In this document: in pieces, positions 23,545-32,920 of the stretch
How positions within the stretch are numbered: position 1 is the first letter of the stretch
Layout: each line of letters opens with the position of its first letter
DNA from: Bacteroidia bacterium
GTDB lineage: Bacteria > Bacteroidota > Bacteroidia > J057
NCBI GenBank assembly: GCA_030731845.1
Contig: JANQTF010000307.1
Coordinates: forward strand, 1 to 36,264
Reading direction: 5' to 3'
Length of the DNA: 36,264 nt
Notes under the pieces: model-generated
What the model was told of the DNA's origin: nothing
What the model saw: the letters and a program-made list of their open reading frames with translations, nothing else
Database searches by the model: none
Made by a program: the position numbers and the translations under genes

Positions 23545-24854
23545 GCCTTGATTTCGAGGTACTTGTTGATCGTATTGACGGTAAGATTTTGAGGTGGCGT
23601 GAGAATACTCTGGATACCATATTGAGCCAACTCTTTCACAATCAGCTTTTTGTCGAGCGCAAATTGCTCTCCAACTGCTTTGATATAGATCTCTTCTGTA
23701 TTTGCTGGCTGTGTGGACAGGAGTTCTTTCAGTTCTGTATTTTCAAATAACACGACGATTAAGAGGTGCTGCTTCGCAATTCGTTGCAAAAATGGTAGCT
23801 GTCGGCGCATCGCAGATTGTGACTCGAAATTGGTGAACAAGACCAGTAAACTCCGATGGGAGATTCTCCGACTGATATGAGCATACAGCCGCTCGTAATC
23901 AGACTCCTGAAAATCTGTTTCCTGCCGATAGAGCAATTCCTGAAAATTGCGCATGTGTCTGGGCTGATTGCTCGCTGGCAAAAAGTGGTCGATGCCATTG
24001 GCAAAGGTGACGAGGCCGCTGCGGTCATGCTTGTACATGGCAATATTGGCCAGCACAAGGCTGGCATTGATCGCATAGTCGAGCAAGCTCATCCCTTCAA
24101 AAGGCATTTTCATGGTGCGGCTCTTGTCGATCAGGCAATAGATCTGCTGCGAGCGCTCATCCATGTACTGATTCACCATGAGCTTGCTGCTGCGGGCAGT
24201 CGCTTTCCAATTGATGGTGCGATAGTCGTCTCCGCGCACGTATTCTTTGATCTGCTCAAACTCGGTGGTGTGCCCGAGTCGGCGGATGGGCTTCACGCCC
24301 AGCTCTGTGAGGCGATTGGAGACAGCGAGCAACTGATATTTCTGCATTTGCAGGTAGGAGGGATACACAGCAATATTGGTAGCTAGCTCGTATCGATTGC
24401 GCAAGATGATCATTCCAATGGGTGAACGCGCCAACAGGATCAGCCTTCCAAACTCATATTCCCCTCTCGTCACAGGCCTTAGCTCGTAGCTCATGTTTGC
24501 CTCGCCACCTGCTCCGATGCGGACCCGTTTTTTCATGTCCCGCCATTGAAACTGATGAGGCACTTCATCAATTACCTCCACCAAGAGCGGAAATCGATAG
24601 TAGCTCTTGATGTGAATGTGAACCGGGTTCATGTCTCCGTTGGAAAAGCGATCTGGCAAAACCCGTAGGGCCTGAAGTCCTGCTTTTTTTTGCTGAAACA
24701 GCAAAAAAGTATCGAGCCCTACTGCCACGAAAAAGACTGCCAGTGCCATGTAGGCCAAAGGCAACATCCCAGGCAGCAGATATGCCGTCATGAAGAGGCA
24801 AATCAAGCCACCAAGGACCAAAAACAGCCGTACATGAACGAAGAGGTCTTTCAT
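23529..24854 (-). CDS. DUF58 domain protein
   Basis: A 441-residue membrane-anchored protein. Two N-terminal hydrophobic segments (LFLVLGGLICLFMTAYLL and LAYMALAVFFVAVGL) are followed by a beta-rich region and the DUF58 signature VRGDDYRTINWKATARSSKLMVNQY (about 205-232). Next comes a von Willebrand A-like half with LIDKSRTM, a MIDAS-like DxSxT/S site. DUF58 proteins are regularly paired with MoxR ATPases and are thought to work in envelope stress or in assembling metal-containing complexes. Its start codon directly abuts the MoxR stop (24854/24855), so translation is probably coupled. The terminator overlaps its stop codon. Family confident, precise role unknown. Confidence 0.92.
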   Translation of the reverse strand: MKDLFVHVRLFLVLGGLICLFMTAYLLPGMLPLAYMALAVFFVAVGLDTFLLFQQKKAGLQALRVLPDRFSNGDMNPVHIHIKSYYRFPLLVEVIDEVPHQFQWRDMKKRVRIGAGGEANMSYELRPVTRGEYEFGRLILLARSPIGMIILRNRYELATNIAVYPSYLQMQKYQLLAVSNRLTELGVKPIRRLGHTTEFEQIKEYVRGDDYRTINWKATARSSKLMVNQYMDERSQQIYCLIDKSRTMKMPFEGMSLLDYAINASLVLANIAMYKHDRSGLVTFANGIDHFLPASNQPRHMRNFQELLYRQETDFQESDYERLYAHISRRISHRSLLVLFTNFESQSAMRRQLPFLQRIAKQHLLIVVLFENTELKELLSTQPANTEEIYIKAVGEQFALDKKLIVKELAQYGIQSILTPPQNLTVNTINKYLEIKARALI

Positions 24855-25895
<1,041 letters not shown>

Positions 25896-25901
25896 GGCTG
25901 G

Positions 25902-27143
25902 TTAAGATAGCGTTTTGAGTCTAAAAAATTCAATCATTCTGCTCAGTTCAAGAAGTTCTGATTCGGTTACTATCGTTGCTTTTTCTGTTCGGATGATGGT
26001 TTTGATCAGTTGGTTCACAAATGGGACTTCATGACCGCTTTTGGCTGCCAACACCTGGATAAAAACAGACGATCCCCAAGGATCTGGAAGTAGGTAGAGC
26101 TCTTTGAGCTGTTCTTTGAACACCAGGATGCGTTTTAGCGCCAACTGATGATGATTCTCCTGCTGAAAGGTAAGTCTGCCTATTGTTTCCACAAAGTCGA
26201 GGGTCATATTGGGAAGGGGAGCTCTCACAGGAATGATGCGTTGCACCCTTCTTGTTTGGAAAACTCCCACAAGGAGCAGGCCTAAGAGAGAAAGTAGGAG
26301 CGCCATTCGCAGGGCTTCATGTTGCCAGATATAGCTGAGCGGGCCTGGACTTTCATCTTCTAACTCGTCCTGGCTATCACGTCTTCTGTTGCCAATCTTG
26401 ATCCATTCATCCCAATAAATGGTTTCGATACCCTGTGGAATCACGGAGAGTAATCCAGACACGAGGGTTTCGTATTCAGGGCGCAGGAGTCCATAGTTGG
26501 TGATGATGGTAGGGAATGTGGAAACAAACATACCGCCGTCTCCCATGGGAAACCAGACCGCTACGGGCTGCCCTCCGGCAGTGCTAGCCAACACCTCAGC
26601 GTCATGATTCAGACTGCCGGAAGGCAGTCGATAGAGATAGCGAAGCGGGATTTTATACTCCTCCTCTGGCCAATGATCCCGAACAAAAAATACTGAGATG
26701 CTGTCCTGCATGTCGAGCCACTCTCCTTGCTCATGGCTGGCATCCATGGTGTTCATTTCAAGTTCTTCTTCCAGGTATTCGGAGAAATTTTCTGTAGCAA
26801 GCCAGATCAGGTTGCCATCATAAGCGAAATCTTCCAGGGCTTGCCACTCGTCTGACGAAGGATTAAACTCGTCATTCACAAATACATAAGCAGAAAAACT
26901 GCCATCTGCTTCCTCCAGCACATCAAGGGGAGATTCCTCCGCGATGACAAAGGTGGCGGGTTTGAGGAAGTCGCGTGCGGCTTCTCGCAGCACTTCCGCA
27001 CCAAAAGGCTGCTCATCGGCGCCGGACCAGGTTTGCTTCCAATTTGTGCCCATGCCTCTCCATATCAAGCTACCCACATAGAGAATCAGGATCAGGACAA
27101 CCACGATCATAATGATTCTATTGAAGGAGGAGGAGAAACGCAT
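25902..27143 (-). CDS. DUF4350 domain membrane protein
   Basis: A 413-residue protein with an N-terminal membrane helix (FNRIIMIVVVLILILYVGSL), a periplasmic-type region of about 230 residues beginning PFGAEVLREAARDF (the DUF4350 / GATase-like fold), and a second membrane helix (about 275-293, LRMALLLSLLGLLLVGVF) followed by a cytoplasmic tail. It has no visible catalytic motif. DUF4350 proteins occur next to DUF4129, MoxR and DUF58 genes, which is the arrangement here. Spacing is 21 nt to the DUF4129 gene and six nt to moxR. A role in envelope stress sensing or substrate presentation to the MoxR partner is inference from context. Confidence 0.82.
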   Translation of the reverse strand: MRFSSSFNRIIMIVVVLILILYVGSLIWRGMGTNWKQTWSGADEQPFGAEVLREAARDFLKPATFVIAEESPLDVLEEADGSFSAYVFVNDEFNPSSDEWQALEDFAYDGNLIWLATENFSEYLEEELEMNTMDASHEQGEWLDMQDSISVFFVRDHWPEEEYKIPLRYLYRLPSGSLNHDAEVLASTAGGQPVAVWFPMGDGGMFVSTFPTIITNYGLLRPEYETLVSGLLSVIPQGIETIYWDEWIKIGNRRRDSQDELEDESPGPLSYIWQHEALRMALLLSLLGLLLVGVFQTRRVQRIIPVRAPLPNMTLDFVETIGRLTFQQENHHQLALKRILVFKEQLKELYLLPDPWGSSVFIQVLAAKSGHEVPFVNQLIKTIIRTEKATIVTESELLELSRMIEFFRLKTLS

Positions 27144-27164
27144 AAAATATGGGCTAACAAGGCG

Positions 27165-27815
27165 TTATTGGAATGGGTGAATCTGATTGGAAATGGCATC
27201 GTACTGCTCTTGCGAGATCGCTCGCTCGCCATACCACACGTAGGCAAAAGACCTCGATAGCGCGGCAAATGCCTGCTGCAGAGCCTGATCTTTGATCTCC
27301 AGGAGATAATCGGCGTCGGTTTTGTGCGCGTGCCAGTCGATTTGCTTGCGTGCCTGGAGCAATTGCAATGCCCGCAGATGATGGTAGCGAAGAGCGAGAC
27401 GCCAATCGGAATTTGACTCCGCTTCCTGAATCAGGCTGCTATAATTGGCTTTTGTGAGCGTCTCAACGTTTTCTGGGAGCTGCGCAAAACCAGGGGCAAC
27501 GCGCTTGCCTTCCGATCCGGCAAATTGCCGGATCACCAAAAAAGCCACCACGATCAGGAGTCCTCCCAAGAGAAAATACATGATGATCTGGATGGCTTGA
27601 GAATAGGCTGGCGGCCCCTCCTCTTCGATTTGTATATTTTCCGACTCATCGCGCGCATTTTTTTCGACAGGCTCCAGCCCATATTGATATTCCTTCACCT
27701 GCCGCAAGGAGTCGATTTGCCGGGCCGAAAAGCTGCGCGGGCTGTCGGATAACTGGGCAAATGCCAGGGAGGAAGCCAAAATAAGCCCCAAACACATGAC
27801 GATTCGCTGGATCAT
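27165..27815 (-). CDS. DUF4129 domain membrane protein
   Basis: A 216-residue protein. The ATG at 27815 overlaps the SpoIIM stop as ATGA (27812-27815), which decides the start. A signal-like hydrophobic segment (IVMCLGLILASSLAFAQ) is followed by a charged region, a membrane helix (IIMYFLLGGLLIVVAFLVI, about 86-104) and the C-terminal DUF4129 helical block, recognisable from DWRLALRYHHLRALQLL, ADYLLEI and AYVWYGERAIS. DUF4129 is usually fused to transglutaminase domains or stands alone beside MoxR/DUF58 genes; here it stands alone. No enzymatic residues are seen. Likely a membrane partner in the same complex. Confidence 0.83.
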   Translation of the reverse strand: MIQRIVMCLGLILASSLAFAQLSDSPRSFSARQIDSLRQVKEYQYGLEPVEKNARDESENIQIEEEGPPAYSQAIQIIMYFLLGGLLIVVAFLVIRQFAGSEGKRVAPGFAQLPENVETLTKANYSSLIQEAESNSDWRLALRYHHLRALQLLQARKQIDWHAHKTDADYLLEIKDQALQQAFAALSRSFAYVWYGERAISQEQYDAISNQIHPFQ

Positions 27816-28834
27816 GATTGCTGCATTTCGAGCCAATGTTGATCAGCTGATGAAGGAAGGGAAATGCTGAGGCCTTGTTGTCTTTTTTTCCACAAATATG
27901 GATAGACCAAGTAGTAACCAACGATGAAGCACAACGACATGAGGATGATCATCAACTTGGCCGCAAGCGGCCACGCGGTGAGACGTGTCACATATCCCTC
28001 CAACCACGCCGCGAGTAAAAACACCGGAATGAGCCCGACGATAATTTTTACGCCTTTTTTTGCTTCTGACTGCAAGGATTGCCTGCGGGTGAGGGTGCCG
28101 GGAAACAAGATGCTGTTGCCAAGTTTGATCCCAGCAGCACCTGCAATCACGATGGCAGATAATTCAAGCGTGCCATGAATATAGATCACAGGCAAGGCTT
28201 CCCATAGATTGCCATGGAGGTGAAAGAGGCCGAAGAAAGCACCAAGCATAAGGCCATTGTTAAAAAGGACATACATCGTTCCTACAGAAAGGAACATCCC
28301 GGCAGCAAAGGCGAAGAAAGACACCCGGATGTTGTTCACCGCGATTTCGAGAAACATCGGCAGGGAAGGCTGCCTTTTATACACCCCCATGGGATCGCCA
28401 TCCTTGATATTTTCGATGGTCATATTGACATACCTGTCGCCGAGAACCGAGCGGATGAAGGTATCTCCATTCAAAGCGGCAAGAATGCCGATGATAAATA
28501 CAAAGGTAAAGATGCCGAAAGCATAGAGAAGCTCCTTGCGAGAATCCGCGAGGATCTCGGGAAGTTCTTCGGTCCAAAAGGAGAGGAGGCGCTGTTTTTT
28601 GCTTCGTTTGTTTTGATAGATCTGCAAATGGGTGCGTGCAGCAAGGCCATTGAGATACTTGACGGTTTGGCTCCTGGGATAAAAGGTTCGCGCATAGGCG
28701 AGGTCGTCGGTTAGCTGCACGTAGAGCTCTGCCAGCCGATCCGGATCAGTGGCAGAGCTGGCCGATTGGGTGAGCAGTTGCTCATATTCCAGCCATTTAT
28801 CTTTGTTCTTTCGCAGAAATGCGGGTTCTCTCAC
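27812..28834 (-). CDS. SpoIIM-family (DUF95) membrane protein
   Basis: A 340-residue protein. The start is a GTG at 28834, chosen because the family opening 'MREPAFLRKNKDKW' begins there and no suitable ATG is near. The N-terminal soluble part (about 1-95) is followed by about five to six membrane helices, with the conserved segments NNIRVSFFAFAAGMFLSVGT, NGLMLGAFFG, IYIHGTLELSAIVIAGAAG and PVFLLAAWLEGYVTR typical of SpoIIM/DUF95. In non-sporulating bacteria this family travels with RDD and MoxR/DUF58 genes, as here. It is the first gene of the leftward operon and overlaps the DUF4129 gene. An RDD gene is divergent 104 nt away. Role in envelope remodelling is inferred, not shown. Confidence 0.9.
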   Translation of the reverse strand: MREPAFLRKNKDKWLEYEQLLTQSASSATDPDRLAELYVQLTDDLAYARTFYPRSQTVKYLNGLAARTHLQIYQNKRSKKQRLLSFWTEELPEILADSRKELLYAFGIFTFVFIIGILAALNGDTFIRSVLGDRYVNMTIENIKDGDPMGVYKRQPSLPMFLEIAVNNIRVSFFAFAAGMFLSVGTMYVLFNNGLMLGAFFGLFHLHGNLWEALPVIYIHGTLELSAIVIAGAAGIKLGNSILFPGTLTRRQSLQSEAKKGVKIIVGLIPVFLLAAWLEGYVTRLTAWPLAAKLMIILMSLCFIVGYYLVYPYLWKKRQQGLSISLPSSADQHWLEMQQS

Positions 28835-28912
28835 TGGAAAGTGTATCTTTCTGCCAGAGCCTGAGGCTGCCGATTGGGCAGATCTATTCCCTCATGCCAT
28901 CTGGATGTTTAG

Positions 28913-28920
28913 CAAACTAA
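28913..28920 (-). promoter_or_regulatory. Weak candidate -7 box for the SpoIIM operon
   Basis: The minus strand reads TTAGTTTG, seven of eight positions of TAnnTTTG, 79 nt upstream of the GTG start within the 104-nt divergent spacer. No convincing -33 element was found. Confidence 0.2.
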
Positions 28921-28938
28921 GTTAACCATTTTTAAGGG

Positions 28939-29679
28939 ATGAACACGATTATCATTCCAACTACTCAAAATATTGAGCTTGAATACCCTGTCGCCCATAT
29001 TGGCGACCGCATCCTGAGCGGCCTCATCGACCTGGGTGTGCTGGTCGCTTACACTTGGTTTTGGATCTGGTTATTACAAAATTATCAGACCCATGACAAC
29101 TGGGAGGATTATGCCACTGATACCATCTATCTGCTTGCGCTGCTGCCCGCTATGACTTATTCTCTGTGGACCGAAAGCTGGTTTCAGGGGCGCACACTCG
29201 GCAAAAAATTGATGAACCTTCGCACCATTCGCCTAGATGGTGCTTCGCCCGGCTTTTCTGAATACGCCTTGCGATGGATGCTCCGGATTGTGGATATTTG
29301 GGTGACTGCGTCTGTGCTCCTACCTGGATTGATTGGCATGATTACCATTTCCACAGGAAAAAAAGGGCAGAGATTGGGGGACATTTCCGCAGGAACATCG
29401 GTGGTCAAAATGCGGCTTGTCACCACCTTTTCTGATACCATTTTTGTGGAAACCCAAGCCAGCTATCAGGTGAATTTTCCTGAAATCAGTCGCCTCTCCG
29501 ACCGGGATATTTCAATCCTAAAAGAAGTGCTTGACGCGGGCACAAAGAATGACAACCCCGTGCTGATCCAAAAGCTGGCAAATAAGGTTCAAGCAGTTAT
29601 AGGCGTGCAATCAACGCTTCCTCCTGATCAGTTTTTGGCCATTGTGCTCAAAGATTATAACTTTTTGTTTCGCGACTAA
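28939..29679 (+). CDS. RDD family membrane protein
   Basis: A 246-residue protein. The N-terminal two-thirds contains the RDD domain: IGDRILSGLIDLGVLVAYTWF (in parts, DRILSGLIDLG), a second helix (YLLALLPAMTYSLWTE), the GRTLGKKLMNLRTI motif, and GKKGQRLGDISAGTSVV. Three to four membrane helices are predicted, and a soluble tail of about 75 residues follows. RDD proteins are of uncertain function; some are implicated in ion exchange. The gene is divergent from the SpoIIM-DUF4129-DUF4350-MoxR-DUF58 operon, a recurring neighbour relation that suggests shared function. No terminator is evident after it. Confidence 0.9.
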   Translation: MNTIIIPTTQNIELEYPVAHIGDRILSGLIDLGVLVAYTWFWIWLLQNYQTHDNWEDYATDTIYLLALLPAMTYSLWTESWFQGRTLGKKLMNLRTIRLDGASPGFSEYALRWMLRIVDIWVTASVLLPGLIGMITISTGKKGQRLGDISAGTSVVKMRLVTTFSDTIFVETQASYQVNFPEISRLSDRDISILKEVLDAGTKNDNPVLIQKLANKVQAVIGVQSTLPPDQFLAIVLKDYNFLFRD

Positions 29680-30082
29680 CATGGAGAGCGACTCACCGGG
29701 AGCGCGGAAATATCTAATATTTGTGGCATTTTGCTACCACGGGTAGTTTATGAAGATCGAATGATTAGGAAAACCGTACAATTATCGTAGGAAGTCAACT
29801 TTTTCACCAAAAACAAGGGTAAGAGTTGAGATTTAGCTTCTAACTTCACTATATTCAAACACGAATTGGGCGTTTTTCTTTCAACCAGCATTGTCTGAGC
29901 AAAAGAGATTGGAAAAACCATCTCTACTTGATTAGCATTGTATTCATCCAGAATCTGAGCGTTCAGATACCTGTAGATGTGCCATACGTTGAAGGCTGCC
30001 CCCAAGCGAAGTTCTTTCTTGAAATTCCTACACAGCCATAAAAACTCTTCCAGCGTCACACTGTCTTGTAATCTATTCACGC
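29680..30082. other. AT-rich gap without a convincing gene
   Basis: By my count 29761-30000 is about 38% GC (92 of 240), well below the coding DNA around it. The only sizeable frame is on the minus strand, stopping at 29748. From a GTG at 30080 it would give about 110 residues (TLEEFLWLCRNFKKELRLG and onward) that I do not recognise. That start lies two bases from the divergent ATG at 30083, leaving no room for promoters. It may be a decayed gene or a recently acquired fragment. No tRNA, terminator or clear promoter was seen. Confidence 0.5.
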
Positions 30083-30964
30083 ATGAAGCGTTTTTACCTG
30101 CTCTGCCTTCTCCTCCCATTGTATTCTCTGTCCCAAGCTCAGTCGTTTTCCCTTCTGGTAGAAGGTCTGAATTCAGTTCCTGAGTTTTCTGTACCATATC
30201 TCATTCAGAATGAGGTAAAAGCTTTGCAAGTCAAAACCCAAAAAGTCCTGAGACCCGGTGTCGTGGTTATGGAATCAACCCTCATTCGGGAATTTACCGA
30301 TGAAGGGCTCATGTCCAGAGAAATAGAAGTTCGTGCCGGAGCCGACACCTCCCGGATCGCGTCTTTTCATTACAATCCCAACGGCTACCTCGGCTGGAAA
30401 CAAACCACCGATATTCGCTGGGGAAAAACCTACCGAACCGGCTACCGGTTCAACAATGGAAAGCAGGTATTTCAGGTAAGGGATTATGAGATGCTTGCCA
30501 ATGAGCAGGTGATGCTTCTCGAAACAAGACAATACATCTACAATGTGGACAGCCAACTGATCGCGATCAGATGGAAACAAGGAAGCAAGACCATCAAGGT
30601 GCAGCACTATGCCTACTATGACAATGATTTCCTGGCAGAGGAAAAATTTGAAAACGGCGCTGGCATCATTGAGAAAGTCGTCAACTACGAATATTATGAC
30701 AACGGCGCAGTCAAAAAAGTGAAACACACAGATGCTGAAGGCAAAGTAAAATCCTATGGCTATGTGTATGACAACAACGGCCTGCCCAGCAAAATCGAAT
30801 GGACCGAAGGCCCTGACCTCTCCGGCACCATCGCCTATGAATTCAACAATGACGGACTCCTTCTCGCCATTGAGCGTAGCGCTACCAATAGCCCGCTCAT
30901 TCGTCAGGAGTTTACCTACGAGAAATTCCAACAGTCCTCAGCCGTGAATCTGGCCGAGAGATAA
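30083..30964 (+). CDS. Secreted protein with YD-repeat-like beta repeats
   Basis: A 293-residue protein with a strong signal peptide (KRFYLLCLLLPLYSLSQAQ, cleavage near residue 20). From about residue 95 it consists of degenerate 20-25-residue repeats with a Tyr-x-Tyr-(D/N)-x-(N/D)-G pattern: FHYNPNGYL, YRFNNGKQ, YAYYDNDFL, YEYYDNGAV, YVYDNNGLP, YEFNNDGLL. This resembles the YD/RHS-type beta-strand repeats found in many Bacteroidota exported proteins. No lipobox and no T9SS sorting tail are visible, so a periplasmic or outer-membrane-associated location is likely. No enzymatic motif. A strong palindromic terminator follows 33 nt after the stop. Function unknown. Confidence 0.82.
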   Translation: MKRFYLLCLLLPLYSLSQAQSFSLLVEGLNSVPEFSVPYLIQNEVKALQVKTQKVLRPGVVVMESTLIREFTDEGLMSREIEVRAGADTSRIASFHYNPNGYLGWKQTTDIRWGKTYRTGYRFNNGKQVFQVRDYEMLANEQVMLLETRQYIYNVDSQLIAIRWKQGSKTIKVQHYAYYDNDFLAEEKFENGAGIIEKVVNYEYYDNGAVKKVKHTDAEGKVKSYGYVYDNNGLPSKIEWTEGPDLSGTIAYEFNNDGLLLAIERSATNSPLIRQEFTYEKFQQSSAVNLAER

Positions 30965-30997
30965 GAATGGTCTTCACAGAATAATTGATCCTACGGA

Positions 30998-31035
30998 AAA
31001 TCCCCACTTCAGCTGAAGTGGGGATTTCTGTTTTT
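30998..31035. terminator. Palindromic, probably bidirectional terminator
   Basis: A perfect 30-bp palindrome (arms 30998-31010 and 31015-31027 around AGCT) starts 34 nt after the stop of the secreted YD-repeat-like gene and ends 43 nt before the stop of the convergent SprB-repeat gene. It is followed by TTTTT on the plus strand (31031-31035) and by a TTTT on the minus strand, so it can end transcription from both sides. Confidence 0.85.
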
Positions 31036-31069
31036 CGTCCTTATTTGAATCAGCCAACATCTTCTTTGG

Positions 31070-32713
31070 CTATTTCACCATCAGCTTTCTGTAGCCGCTT
31101 CCCGCTTCCGTCTTCAACTCTATCAGATAAAGCCCGGCAGGCAAGCTGAGCTGCACATCCATCTCGCCAACAACATCTACAGACCCAAGCTCCTGAAGAA
31201 GGGCGCCACGCAGATCAAGAAGACGAAGGGTAGCACTTTTGCTCCCAAGATCCCAGGCGATTCTCACAAATCCATGGCTAGGATTAGGAGCGATCTCAAA
31301 AACGTGGATCCCAAGTTGATCTTCGATCGCCAAGGCAGCAGCAGGCGTTTCTACAGAATCTACCAACACACAACCATTGGCATCGGTGATCGTGAGTACA
31401 TAAACCGCTGGAGCCAGCCCCCCGATCGAATCAGTGGTAGCCCCATTGCTCCAGGCATAGGTGTAGGGCATTGTGCCGCCACTCACCGAGGCTATGACCG
31501 TACCGTCTTGCTGTCCGAAGGCAGTTTCTCCGGTAAATGTGAGGTTCACAGCAAGCACAGCCGGCTCTGTGAGGGTATTCGTCACTGTTTTCTGGCATCC
31601 GGCTTCGTCTTCTACCAGCACATCGTAGCTACCCGCAGGAAGATTATCGACCAAGGGGCCAGTTTCATTGGGCAATCCAGTCCAGGTATAGGTGAGAGTG
31701 CCCAGCCCACCTGTGGCCGAAATCTCAATTAATCCAGAATTGTCACCGTTACAGGCAAGGCTCATTTCATTGATGGTAGCTACACTGAGCTCGGCAGGTG
31801 CAGTGACCGTAATGGTCTCAAAATCCTGACATCCAAGTCCGTCGCTCACCGTAACGGTGTAGCTACCTGCCGGAAGCCCGCTCACCGAGGCAGTGGTAGC
31901 ACCATTGCTCCAGATATAGGAATAGCTACCATCTCCACCAGTCGAAGACACTGACACAGAGCCTCCTCCGGTAGATGCACATCCAACCCAGGTATTGGTA
32001 TCGGTACTCAGCGTTGGATTAGAGCCGCTTGTAGAGATATTCACTGTATCGGTTTTGCTACAGCCGGTGCCATCGGTAGTGACCACGGTGTAGATACCAG
32101 CAGCGAGGTTGGCCACACTACTCGTGGTATCCCCATTGCTCCATGCATAGGTGAATACGTTGGCCCCACCGCTTGCAGCCACCATGGCTGAGCCATCGGC
32201 AGTACCGCAGGCCGCGTCTGTCTTGGTGACTGTGGTAGTGAAACCTGGATTAATGAAGAGGGTGAAAAAGCCTGCAACGGTATCCTTTTGCTGCAATGGC
32301 CCGAAAGGAGTCACCAGATAAATGGTAATGGCAACCTCCAGATCGATGGTATCGGCCATCGTAGGAGTTCCTGAGATATTGATACAGCCTGAGGCACCAC
32401 CTGCTACTCCACAAGAGGAAGGATTGCACCCAAGAGTGAACCCAGCTGGCAAGCCGAGAATATTATCCAAAACGATGGAATCGATCGGAAGGGTGAAGGT
32501 ACCAAATGGAGGCAAAGCCACTGTGGTGTCAACAGGTACGACCAAGGTGAGACTCGTGTTGTAGGGCAAGCCTACGCAGGCAGCCGGCAAGGTAGGAGGA
32601 TAAATCCCGGGAGCAGTGAATGCCGGATCGGGCACGCAAACCTGGGCTGAGCCCAGCATAGGGAGGGTCAGTAGAAATACCAGCATCCCTAGCAGGTTGT
32701 AGCGAATGTTCAT
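31070..32713 (-). CDS. T9SS cargo protein with four SprB-type repeats and sorting domain
   Basis: A 547-residue protein from the ATG giving MNIRYNLLGMLVFLL (signal peptide to about GSAQ, residue 24); the longer open frame to 32884 is rejected. Residues 26-155 form a Cys-containing beta domain common in Bacteroidota exported proteins (GLPAGFTLGCNPSSC). Four SprB-like repeats follow (about 160-228, 233-306, 308-384, 386-457), each with C or a Gly-rich opening, an aromatic YxWSNG or YTW core, LPAGSYxVxVxD and a closing GC. Residues about 470-547 are a type A T9SS C-terminal sorting domain (IAPNPSHGFVRI, LLDLRGALL, LPAGLYLIEL, YRKLMVK). It should be exported by Sec, passed through the SprA pore and attached to the surface. 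SprB is the gliding adhesin of flavobacteria; this protein is far smaller, so an adhesin role is only suggested. Confidence 0.92.
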   Translation of the reverse strand: MNIRYNLLGMLVFLLTLPMLGSAQVCVPDPAFTAPGIYPPTLPAACVGLPYNTSLTLVVPVDTTVALPPFGTFTLPIDSIVLDNILGLPAGFTLGCNPSSCGVAGGASGCINISGTPTMADTIDLEVAITIYLVTPFGPLQQKDTVAGFFTLFINPGFTTTVTKTDAACGTADGSAMVAASGGANVFTYAWSNGDTTSSVANLAAGIYTVVTTDGTGCSKTDTVNISTSGSNPTLSTDTNTWVGCASTGGGSVSVSSTGGDGSYSYIWSNGATTASVSGLPAGSYTVTVSDGLGCQDFETITVTAPAELSVATINEMSLACNGDNSGLIEISATGGLGTLTYTWTGLPNETGPLVDNLPAGSYDVLVEDEAGCQKTVTNTLTEPAVLAVNLTFTGETAFGQQDGTVIASVSGGTMPYTYAWSNGATTDSIGGLAPAVYVLTITDANGCVLVDSVETPAAALAIEDQLGIHVFEIAPNPSHGFVRIAWDLGSKSATLRLLDLRGALLQELGSVDVVGEMDVQLSLPAGLYLIELKTEAGSGYRKLMVK

Positions 32714-32920
32714 GAGCAAAATTGTTTGTGGTTTTGATAAGTAAATGATGCAAAGGGGTGTTCTTGTCTTAAAGCCGACATAACTGCCCCATGTTCTCAG
32801 CGTAATAATACAAGTCATAAGCGAGAAAATATCTGATACTCGCCCAGCAGGACCGAAAGTATTCTTCAAAGTTCCGGATCTCACCTCCGGGTTAAAAACG
32901 TTAAAATCAGGATAAAAGTC

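Noticed and set aside
29748-30197. 149-codon minus-strand ORF overlapping the secreted YD-repeat-like gene
   Set aside because: Its ATG lies inside the signal-peptide region of a convincing gene on the other strand and the product is not recognisable; reported only as an AT-rich gap with a possible relic.
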